Below, one piece after another: positions 24,756-32,315 of a DNA stretch of 48,070 nucleotides. A program made the position numbers and the translations under genes. The notes under the pieces are model-generated. The model worked only from the letters and a program-made list of their open reading frames with translations. It made no database searches and was not told where the DNA came from. This DNA is from an uncultured Dorea sp. (lineage in GTDB: Bacteria; Bacillota; Clostridia; Lachnospirales; Lachnospiraceae): NCBI GenBank assembly GCA_910579925.1, contig CAJTVY010000028.1, positions 1 to 48,070 on the forward strand. The letters are read 5' to 3'. Numbering within the stretch: position 1 is the stretch's first letter; the number at the start of each line of letters is the position of its first letter.

Positions 24756-27044
24756 ATGAAGATATTGTTTATAACAATTGGAGGTTTTAAGAAGCTGGAC
24801 CAAAGCGGGATATATATAGATCTGGTCCGCATGTTCCGAAATAAAGGGCATAAAGTATATGTGATCTGTTCAAGGGAAAGACGAGAGAAAAAAGAAACAG
24901 ATTTATGCAAAGAAAATGGGATCCATGTTTTGAGAGTAAAAACCGGAAACCTTACGAAAAGTTCTTTTTTTGAGAAGGGAATAGCCACTCTTTTATTGGG
25001 AATACAATTTCAGAAATCCTTTGATAAATATTTTGGAAATATTTCATTTGACTGTATACTGTATTCCAAGCCGCCGGTTACAATCGCATCCATGGTCAGA
25101 AATATAAAGGATAAGACAGGAGCCTTTACCTATCTGATGCTGAAAGATATTTTTCCACAGAATGCGGTGGATCTTGGAGTGATTAAGAAGACTGGAATTA
25201 CAGGGGTATTATACTGGTATTTCAGATATAAAGAAAAACAGCTTTATAGGTGTTCCGACAAGATTGGCTGTATGTCTCCGGCAAATGTAGAATACATTTT
25301 GTCTCATAATACTGAGATTGAAAAAAGCAAAGTAGAAGTATGCCCGAATACGAATGATCTGATAGATATCAGAGAATCGGCAGAGAGCGACCTGTATGAA
25401 AAGTATCATATTCCTAAAGACAGATTGATTCTTACTTACGGCGGTAATTTTGGACGTCCCCAGAATATAGATTTTGTAGTCAGAGTCCTAAAGAATTTCA
25501 AAGGAAATAAAAATGTACATTTTATTATGTGTGGAGCTGGAACAGAATTTTATAAAATTCAGAAAGAGAGTCAGAAGAATAATAATATTACCTGTATTAG
25601 TCAGTTGCCATATAGAGAGTATATTCAGCTGCTAAAAGCAAGTAATATTGGAATGATTTTTCTGGATGAAAGATTTACCATTCCGAATTTTCCTTCAAGG
25701 TTGTTAGATTATCTGAATTTTCAGCTTCCTGTGTTCATGTCTACCGATGAGCATACCGATATTGGCAGGATTATAGAAGAGAATGAATGCGGATGGTGGA
25801 TCAAAGGTAACGATGAAAAAGCCTTTGTTATGAAAATAATGGAGATTGTCAAAAAGAATGAACAAGATCCTCAATACATAAAAGATATGGGAATGAAAGC
25901 GAGAAGACTGCTGGAAGAAAAATATACCACACGGTCTGCTTATGAGATAATCATGGAATCTTATAGTAAAAAGAGATTCCATGTAAGGAAAATGTTTCAG
26001 AATCGGATTCTTTATATAGACCGTAAAATGAGAATCGAATATGCCAAAGGGAAAATCTGTTTTATTGATTTAGTAAAGCATACTCATGCGGTTTACGTCA
26101 TTAACAAGTCTTTGATAAAAAGAATATTGGCACAGTTCAGACTGACAGAAAGATTATTACGGCTGGAACCAAGAGCGGTATTAAAAAAATCAGAAGATAT
26201 ATACATTTTATCTCATGATGGGAAAATGTATCAGATTGATCTGGAAAAGCAGACTTTTACATGTATATTTACATATGCCGCTGGTACAAAAAACCCATTA
26301 TATTTTTGTCAGTATACTAGAAAAGGAGATAACGAGATTGTTTTCGGAGATTATGGTGGACATGATTCAAATGGAAATGTAGGAATATATTGTTTGAAAG
26401 ATGAACAGGTAAGAGAAATTGCCATGATTGATAAAAGGTTCATTGAGCATATCCATAGAGTGGAATACGATAAATACAGAGACTGTTTCTGGATTTTAAC
26501 TGGGGACAGGGATGAAGCTTCCGGATTCTGGAGATTACAATATGGGGAAAACAGTGCAAAGCCGTTTTTATTGGGGAAGCAGAAGTATCGGTCATGTGTT
26601 TTTTTTGTAAACAGAGAAAATATCATTTATGCCACAGATGCTCCCAATGAAAAAAACGCAGTGTATTTGTTGAATATAGAGAATAAAAAAACAGAAAAAA
26701 TAAAGGATTTGCCGGGAACCTGTATTTTTGGAAAAGAGTTTGGGGATGGGGAAGAGTTTTGTCTGGCTACAGCAGTGGAACCGGATACTTCTCTGACCGG
26801 ATGGAGATATCTGATCACAAGGAGACTGGGAAGAGGGATTGAGGATTTCGATTGTCATCTGTTTGTGGGAAGTGAAAAGTATGGCTTTTCAGAAGTATGG
26901 AAAGCCAGAAAAGATAACTATCCTATGCTTTTGTTTCAATTTGGAAATATAAGGTTTCCTGTTCAGAATTTTCGGGATAAAGTATTTTTCTGTCCTCAGT
27001 CATGTGAAAAAGAGAAAGGAACATATGTAATCGAGAGATGTTGA
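24756..27044 (+). CDS. GT4 glycosyltransferase (WbuB-like) fused to a ~340-residue unknown C-terminal domain
   Basis: ATG 24756 has AGAGGA six bases upstream; the in-frame ATG at 24741 has a poorer site. Residues ~1-415 are a GT-B glycosyltransferase of the WbuB type: ITIGGFKKLDQSGIYIDLVR start, LKDIFPQNAVDLGVI, YGGNFGRPQNIDFVV and a donor-site segment FPSRLLDYLNFQLPVF. WbuB adds N-acetyl-L-fucosamine to lipid-linked GlcNAc, and capEFG downstream make exactly that donor. Residues ~420-762 are extra. They contain repeated beta-rich blocks (DIYILSHDGKMYQIDLEKQ, CFWILTGDRDEASGFWRL, IIYATDAPNEKNAVYLLNIE) reminiscent of a beta-propeller. I recognise no named family in this part. Confidence 0.85.
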   Translation: MKILFITIGGFKKLDQSGIYIDLVRMFRNKGHKVYVICSRERREKKETDLCKENGIHVLRVKTGNLTKSSFFEKGIATLLLGIQFQKSFDKYFGNISFDCILYSKPPVTIASMVRNIKDKTGAFTYLMLKDIFPQNAVDLGVIKKTGITGVLYWYFRYKEKQLYRCSDKIGCMSPANVEYILSHNTEIEKSKVEVCPNTNDLIDIRESAESDLYEKYHIPKDRLILTYGGNFGRPQNIDFVVRVLKNFKGNKNVHFIMCGAGTEFYKIQKESQKNNNITCISQLPYREYIQLLKASNIGMIFLDERFTIPNFPSRLLDYLNFQLPVFMSTDEHTDIGRIIEENECGWWIKGNDEKAFVMKIMEIVKKNEQDPQYIKDMGMKARRLLEEKYTTRSAYEIIMESYSKKRFHVRKMFQNRILYIDRKMRIEYAKGKICFIDLVKHTHAVYVINKSLIKRILAQFRLTERLLRLEPRAVLKKSEDIYILSHDGKMYQIDLEKQTFTCIFTYAAGTKNPLYFCQYTRKGDNEIVFGDYGGHDSNGNVGIYCLKDEQVREIAMIDKRFIEHIHRVEYDKYRDCFWILTGDRDEASGFWRLQYGENSAKPFLLGKQKYRSCVFFVNRENIIYATDAPNEKNAVYLLNIENKKTEKIKDLPGTCIFGKEFGDGEEFCLATAVEPDTSLTGWRYLITRRLGRGIEDFDCHLFVGSEKYGFSEVWKARKDNYPMLLFQFGNIRFPVQNFRDKVFFCPQSCEKEKGTYVIERC

Positions 27045-27058
27045 AAAGAGTTTAAGAT

Positions 27059-27790
27059 ATGAAGAAAAGAGTAAGAGCATCTGTAGCTATGGCGGTATAT
27101 AACGGGGATAAATATATCGAAGAACAGTTAAATTCAATTATGGAGATGTTGGATCAGAATGATGAGATAGTCATTTCCTATAATGAATCCAGAGATCATA
27201 CATTAGACGTTATTCGCAAATATAAAAAAATTGACGACAGAGTCCACATTTTCTTTGATCCGGGAAATACGGTTGAGACAAATTTTAATCATGCAGTCAA
27301 AAATTGTAGGGGAGAATATATTTTTCTGGCTGATCAGGACGATATCTGGATACACAATAAAATAGATAAGATGGTATCATATATGCAAAATCACAGAACA
27401 GTGGGAATATTGATCTGTGACGGATATAATGTGGATGAAAAACTGAATATTATGAATTCAATGTTTGAAGAGAATCATACGGTTAGAAATCCTTTGCTTA
27501 ATTTTATCAGAGGCAGTTACTTAGGTTGTCAGATGGCATTTACGAAGGATATAAAAGAGAAAGTGTGGCCGGTAAGCATTGTGGATCCGCCGCTGGCTCA
27601 TGATTTGTGGCTGGGGATTTTAGGAAGTAAATATGCAGAAGTTGATCTGTATTATGAAAAGTTGATTCTCCATAGAAACCATGACAATAACTGTTCGCTT
27701 GGCCGTAAAATGAATCTGAAAAATAAACTGTTAAATCGAATTATATTTATCAGAGAAATGAGAAAAAGATATCGTCAGAATTTATTATGA
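27059..27790 (+). CDS. GT2-family glycosyltransferase with altered nucleotide-binding motif, 243 aa
   Basis: GT-A fold family 2 enzyme: ASVAMAVYNGDKYIEEQLNS start and a DQDDIW metal-binding motif at 92-97, like rhamnosyltransferases and related enzymes. Oddly, the first acidic pair normally found in the SDDGSxDxT segment is replaced (S40-Y41-N42-E43-S44), though the following Asp46 is retained. The donor may therefore be bound differently or activity may be reduced. It is 243 residues, on the short side. The gene starts 15 bases after the GT4 gene. Donor and acceptor are unknown. Confidence 0.85.
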   Translation: MKKRVRASVAMAVYNGDKYIEEQLNSIMEMLDQNDEIVISYNESRDHTLDVIRKYKKIDDRVHIFFDPGNTVETNFNHAVKNCRGEYIFLADQDDIWIHNKIDKMVSYMQNHRTVGILICDGYNVDEKLNIMNSMFEENHTVRNPLLNFIRGSYLGCQMAFTKDIKEKVWPVSIVDPPLAHDLWLGILGSKYAEVDLYYEKLILHRNHDNNCSLGRKMNLKNKLLNRIIFIREMRKRYRQNLL

Positions 27791-27809
27791 TATCATAGAG
27801 AGAATATTT

Positions 27810-29042
27810 ATGAAAATTAGGTTTAAAATGTTTGATAAATCGGAGGCTGTACTTTTTATATTTTTGATCCTTTTCTTGTGGGAACCTTTCAAAAATTCTA
27901 ATCTGATTTATATTGTTTTAGGAGTGTTTCTGATTGCAGGTTTCATAAAACAAAAATGTTGTTTCCATATTCATTTTGATTTTGAAGCAAAGTGTTCAGT
28001 CATTCTGGTTTTAATATGGGTTTACGGAATCATGATGGGATTTATCATGCATAATGAAATTCAATATATTTTTAGAAATTTTGCAGGGATGACATTTTAT
28101 TCTATATACATATTGATTGATTCAAAAGGTATTAATAGTAAAAGCCTGAAAACAGTACTATATTCACTTTCCATTATAACGGTGTTAGCAACTATGGCTG
28201 TTTACTGTGATCAATTCCTGTTAGGAACAGAAATGTTAGGTAATGTTCCTCTATTTAATAATTATGTAATGACATCCAGTGTTGAAAATGTTATTTATTT
28301 TCCGACCAGAGAAATGATTGGAATTTCATATTTACATTCAATATACAGTCTGTTTATTTTAAACAGAAGGAAAATAGGATATTTCTTAATTGCGGTTGCT
28401 GATATATTAACTACGGTTATATGTATAAAATCAGCAGGAGATATTCTGGGACTGATCATTCTTACTTTTTTATTTGCTGTCAGTTTTATTTCCATTCATA
28501 TAAAAGAAAGAATTTATTTATATATCACTATCATAATAGGAATTATTCTGGTTGGATTAACATCTTTTGTTCTTTTTGGCGAGGTGTTGTTTGGAAGCTT
28601 TTTTTCTGAAACATCAAGCGGAAATTCAATCAGATATCACCAGATAAGATATTTTTTAGATTTCAAAAATTTTAAGATAACCGGACATGGACTGGGGGCT
28701 CCTGTTGAGGTGCTTAGAGAAAAAGAAAGACCTTATGCGGTGGAAGTGATCTATCTGAATCTGTTTCATAAATTTGGCATAGCTGCTTTTGGTATTATAT
28801 ATATTTATCTGAGAAATTGTATCGATGCAGTTAAAATACTTATGAGTAAAAGGATAAATGTAGAAAATATTTATCCGATTGCATGTATGGCATATTTAGT
28901 AACAGCATTAGGGAATCCATTACTTTTTTCTTCTACAACCGTTACACTTCATGTCTGTGCAATGGTGATTATTAATAAATACAAAAAGGAATCAAATAAT
29001 GACAGAAAAGAAAAAGTTGTTAAAACAAGGTATCGGATATAG
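27810..29042 (+). CDS. wzy: Wzy-like repeat-unit polymerase, 410 aa
   Basis: Integral membrane protein with ~10-11 hydrophobic segments and a larger extracellular loop near residues ~255-310 (SETSSGNSIRYHQIRYFLDF, followed by GHGLGAPVE). The NSIRY / GHGLG pair is characteristic of O-antigen and capsule polymerases and ligases. It probably joins repeat units on undecaprenyl pyrophosphate at the outer face. It lies between a glycosyltransferase and the flippase, the usual place. Its 3' end overlaps wzx by 44 bases. It is very A+T rich compared with the flanking operon ends. Wzy sequences are poorly conserved, so the assignment rests on topology and context. Confidence 0.8.
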   Translation: MKIRFKMFDKSEAVLFIFLILFLWEPFKNSNLIYIVLGVFLIAGFIKQKCCFHIHFDFEAKCSVILVLIWVYGIMMGFIMHNEIQYIFRNFAGMTFYSIYILIDSKGINSKSLKTVLYSLSIITVLATMAVYCDQFLLGTEMLGNVPLFNNYVMTSSVENVIYFPTREMIGISYLHSIYSLFILNRRKIGYFLIAVADILTTVICIKSAGDILGLIILTFLFAVSFISIHIKERIYLYITIIIGIILVGLTSFVLFGEVLFGSFFSETSSGNSIRYHQIRYFLDFKNFKITGHGLGAPVEVLREKERPYAVEVIYLNLFHKFGIAAFGIIYIYLRNCIDAVKILMSKRINVENIYPIACMAYLVTALGNPLLFSSTTVTLHVCAMVIINKYKKESNNDRKEKVVKTRYRI

Positions 29043-30399
29043 TGTGGGTAATATTTTAATCAATGCAATTACTTTTTTTTCAATTCCGCTATTTACCCGC
29101 TTAATGACCGTAGAGGGTTATGGAGAGTATAACGTATATCTTTCATATTCCAATATTTTTTTTGTATTTGTCGGCTTTGCGTTACATTCCACTCTGACCA
29201 CTGCTAAATATGATTTTAGAGAAAGATATGAGGATTATATTTCCACTTGTGTAAAATTTATCATACTAAGCTTTATGGTCTATTCATCTTATATCGTAGT
29301 GTCAGGGATATTACATATTCGTTTTCTTGGATATTCTGCCCTGCTTCTGGAGTGCATTATGATAAGGTCGTTCTATTTATCGTTAGCTAATTTTTACTCT
29401 AATGAGATGATCATGGACTATAAATATAAAGAGCAGATTCTGGCTAATCTGGCCTATAATTGTGTTGACATAGTATTAGGGGTGATTTTCGTTGCTTTTT
29501 TCTTTCTGCGATCGGATTTCGGAAGCAGGGTAAGCGCTAATACGGCAGCATCTGTCATACTGATCATTTTTATGGGAAGAAGGATGCTAAGACGAGGATC
29601 AAAATTCAATTTTGATTATCTGAAGTATGGATTGAAAATCAGTCTTCCTGTTGTACCACATGGAATATCGCAGATTATTCTGTCATCCTTTGATAGAATT
29701 ATGATTAAAGACATGGTAGGTTCACTAGAAGCTGGTGTTTATAGCCTGACGTTTACAATTGGTTCCGTATTGTCCATTATCGTAAATTCCATTGTGGGTA
29801 TCTGGAACCCATGGTTTTATGAAAATATGGATCAGCATAATAATGGTATGATATTCAGAAAGTCAAGATGGTTTGCAGTGATCATTACTTTAATAGCCGT
29901 AAATGTAATTCTGGTATCACCGGAAGGAATTATGATTTTAGCTCCGGAATCATACTGGTCATCGAAAACAGTTGCACCGGTTGTTCTGCTGGGGATTTAT
30001 TTTTCTTTACTTTATTTTTTCCCTGCTTCTGTTGAGTATTATCATAAAAAAACTAAATTTCTTGCACTTGGAACCATTCTGGCGGCAGTGATAAACATAG
30101 GTCTGAATTACATCTTTATTCCTCGGTATGGGCATTTCGCTGCGGCATATACAACGGTGTTTACTTATTTTTTATATTTTGCTTTTCATATGTCTATATA
30201 CGAGTATATAGAACGTGAAAAAATTTTAGATACAAGAGTATTTTCAGAACTGATTATAGCAAGTGTAGTTGTCGGTTTTCTGTCCGTTTATTTTATAGAA
30301 TATTTGTACATAAGGTGGTTGATCTGCTTTATTATTGATGCGATTTCTTTCATTATTATATGGAAGAAACTTAAGAATAGTAAACTAAAATTAGGATGA
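28999..30399 (+). CDS. wzx: Wzx-type lipid-linked oligosaccharide flippase, 466 aa
   Basis: Polysaccharide-biosynthesis transporter of the MOP superfamily with about 12-14 membrane segments. It begins KQGIGYSVGNILINAITFFSI and has a PLFTRLMTVEGYGEYNVY motif, a typical Wzx N-terminus. The FDRIMIKDMVGSLEAGVYSL segment in the middle is also diagnostic. It moves undecaprenyl-pyrophosphate-linked repeat units across the membrane for Wzy. The start ATG has AAAAAGGAATC upstream and lies inside the wzy 3' end, suggesting coupling. Confidence 0.92.
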   Translation: MTEKKKLLKQGIGYSVGNILINAITFFSIPLFTRLMTVEGYGEYNVYLSYSNIFFVFVGFALHSTLTTAKYDFRERYEDYISTCVKFIILSFMVYSSYIVVSGILHIRFLGYSALLLECIMIRSFYLSLANFYSNEMIMDYKYKEQILANLAYNCVDIVLGVIFVAFFFLRSDFGSRVSANTAASVILIIFMGRRMLRRGSKFNFDYLKYGLKISLPVVPHGISQIILSSFDRIMIKDMVGSLEAGVYSLTFTIGSVLSIIVNSIVGIWNPWFYENMDQHNNGMIFRKSRWFAVIITLIAVNVILVSPEGIMILAPESYWSSKTVAPVVLLGIYFSLLYFFPASVEYYHKKTKFLALGTILAAVINIGLNYIFIPRYGHFAAAYTTVFTYFLYFAFHMSIYEYIEREKILDTRVFSELIIASVVVGFLSVYFIEYLYIRWLICFIIDAISFIIIWKKLKNSKLKLG

Positions 30400-30403
30400 G
30401 AAT

Positions 30404-31621
30404 ATGGATAATATAGTAAAGTTTTTAAAATATTTTTTGGTCAATCTTTGGATGGCTTTCAGATCCCTGTTCTGGGAAAGGGAAGCGGGAATTATTTTAA
30501 TCGGAAGCTGGTTTGGTGAAAAATATGCTGATAATTCAAGATATCTCTATGAATATTTAAGTAATCATATGGAAGAATTAGGATTAGCTCATGTTGTCTG
30601 GGTGTCAGAAAACAACAAAGACATCCAGAATTTAAGGGCAATGGGATATGAAGCATATTGGATGCACTCTAAAGAATCAATACGGTATCATAAAAGAGCA
30701 GGATTACATATTGTTTGTAATAGTTCAAGTGGAAATGGTGATATTTTAGGTCAATATTCATATGGTGCAAAAAAACTGAATCTGTGGCATGGTGTTGGGG
30801 TGAAATCCATGGCATACACATCGAATGAATTTAAAAGAAAAAAGAAAAAGTACAGACTGATCTATTATCTTTATGAATTTTGCTTTCAAAAATATGGATG
30901 GTTTCGGTCGATGACTTTAAAAGGCGGATGGGCGAACTGCTATTACCTGGCAACAGGCAGATTAAATGCAGAGGCATTAAAAAAGTGTCTGTGGCTGACG
31001 GACAAAAATATAATAATAAGCAACTATCCAAGAAATTGTGAATGTCAAAAATTAATGAAAGAAGAATCAGAGTTAATTCAATATTTTGAAAAATTTGAAA
31101 AAATTGTTTTATATCTTCCTACCTTTCGAAATGAAGAGACAGTGTTTGACTTGAATCTGACACTTAGAAAGCTTGGGGAAATCAATGATAGCCGAATACT
31201 GATGATAGCAAAATTACATCAGGCCAGTAATATGAATCCAGAAGATTCAAATATTTTAATTCTTCCTAAAAATTTTGATATTAATGTCATCATTCCCCAT
31301 ATTGATGTGTTGCTGACAGACTATTCTTCTTGTGCTCTGGATGCAATGTACCATAATAAAAAGTGTGTTTTTTTTATACCAGATCTGAAAGAATACTTAA
31401 ATGGAGACACTGGATTTTTGTATAACCCAGAAAAGTATATGTGTGGATATAAAGTATCCAATCTGAATGAACTTAATCAGAAAATTATAGAGGCCTGTTA
31501 TCGTTCAAATGATTACATGGATGAACAATATCATAGAGTAAAAAATTTATTTTGGGAAGATCCAAAAGAATTAGACGAAATCTGGCATGACATCCGTCGT
31601 TGTATCTATGCAGAGAAATAA
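30404..31621 (+). CDS. TagF/TarF-like polyol-phosphate transferase (CDP-glycerol glycerophosphotransferase family), 405 aa
   Basis: Members transfer glycerol- or ribitol-phosphate from a CDP donor to a glycan or teichoic acid acceptor. Diagnostic segments are LNLWHGVGVKS (usual form QLWHGxxLK), LYLPTFRNEE and LLTDYSSCALDAMYHNKKCVFF, the last being the donor-site region. It has a short N-terminal hydrophobic patch and no full membrane anchor. The next DNA is a cytidylyltransferase stub, then rpiB- and dxs-like genes. The natural CDP donor could therefore be made by that module. No CDP-glycerol synthase (tagD) is present in the window. Confidence 0.88.
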   Translation: MDNIVKFLKYFLVNLWMAFRSLFWEREAGIILIGSWFGEKYADNSRYLYEYLSNHMEELGLAHVVWVSENNKDIQNLRAMGYEAYWMHSKESIRYHKRAGLHIVCNSSSGNGDILGQYSYGAKKLNLWHGVGVKSMAYTSNEFKRKKKKYRLIYYLYEFCFQKYGWFRSMTLKGGWANCYYLATGRLNAEALKKCLWLTDKNIIISNYPRNCECQKLMKEESELIQYFEKFEKIVLYLPTFRNEETVFDLNLTLRKLGEINDSRILMIAKLHQASNMNPEDSNILILPKNFDINVIIPHIDVLLTDYSSCALDAMYHNKKCVFFIPDLKEYLNGDTGFLYNPEKYMCGYKVSNLNELNQKIIEACYRSNDYMDEQYHRVKNLFWEDPKELDEIWHDIRRCIYAEK

Positions 31622-31809
31622 GTACCAGGCAGGCAATCGAAAGAGGAATCACAGATTCAGTCGCATCGTGTTCTCTATATGTGGAACTGGGCAGAAAACT
31701 CTATCTTTCTCTGGGTTCGGAAAAGAATATTAAATTGACAACATCGGAAGATATTGAAATTTTTTCTGCGCTCTTACAGGCTACAAGGCCAGACTGGCTA
31801 AGGAGGTGA
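31622..31809 (+). pseudogene. C-terminal stub of an IspD/TarI-type cytidylyltransferase
   Basis: In one frame from ~31627 to the TGA at 31807-31809 the sequence reads QAIERGITDSVASCSLYVEL then GRKLYLSLGSEKNIKLTT and SEDIEIFSALL. This is the C-terminal signature of IspD/TarI/TarI' (typical form: ITDDAS..E..G..V.L..GS..NIKITTPEDL.IAE). About 170 N-terminal residues, including the CTP-binding loop, are missing, and the fragment abuts the stop codon of the TagF-like gene. The AAGGAGGTGA at its end serves as the ribosome binding site of the next gene. The module once had its own nucleotidyltransferase. Confidence 0.8.
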
Positions 31810-31817
31810 GTGACAGG

Positions 31818-32303
31818 ATGAAGATTGCGTTTGGTTGCGACAGAAATGGACTGGCTTATAAAAACAGACTGATAGAACATGCAAGAGAGGAAGGGATTGA
31901 GGTCTGCGATGTGGGAACATATGAATATGTACCATGCGACAGCCCCTATTATGCTTCACTGGTCGGCGGCAAGGTTGCATCCGGGGAATGTAAATATGGG
32001 GTGCTGATCTGTGCCACCGGAACCGGAATGGTCATTGCGGCAAATAAGGTGAAGGGAATTATGTGCGGCATGGGATATGGAGATGAAGCCGTAAGACTAA
32101 TGCGGGAACATAATGATGCCAATGTCATTTCCTTTGGACAGGATCACATGGGTTATAAGGATGTTGAGAGGCGGTTTGATATTTTCATCGGCACAGAGTT
32201 TAGCGGGCTTATACACCAGGCGGCAAGAATCCGCCAGGTTAACGACATAGAAGATGGAAAGACCATAGAACTGACACCGATCTTAAATCCCGACTGGAAA
32301 TGA
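31818..32303 (+). CDS. RpiB/LacAB-family sugar-phosphate isomerase, 161 aa
   Basis: ATG 31818 lies nine bases after AAGGAGGTGA. It has the core of ribose-5-phosphate isomerase B: MKIAFGCDRNGLAYKNRLIE, DVGTYEYV, the catalytic Cys65 in GVLICATGTGM, AANKVKGI and the active-site His98 in REHNDANVISFG. The C-terminal ~20 residues extend beyond the classical enzyme. Compared with true RpiB the N-terminal DHAG motif is changed to DRNG, which touches the substrate pocket. It therefore need not act on ribose 5-phosphate. It is 12 bases upstream of the DXS-like gene and obviously works with it. Confidence 0.85.
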   Translation: MKIAFGCDRNGLAYKNRLIEHAREEGIEVCDVGTYEYVPCDSPYYASLVGGKVASGECKYGVLICATGTGMVIAANKVKGIMCGMGYGDEAVRLMREHNDANVISFGQDHMGYKDVERRFDIFIGTEFSGLIHQAARIRQVNDIEDGKTIELTPILNPDWK

Positions 32304-32315
32304 AAGGAGTTAAAC

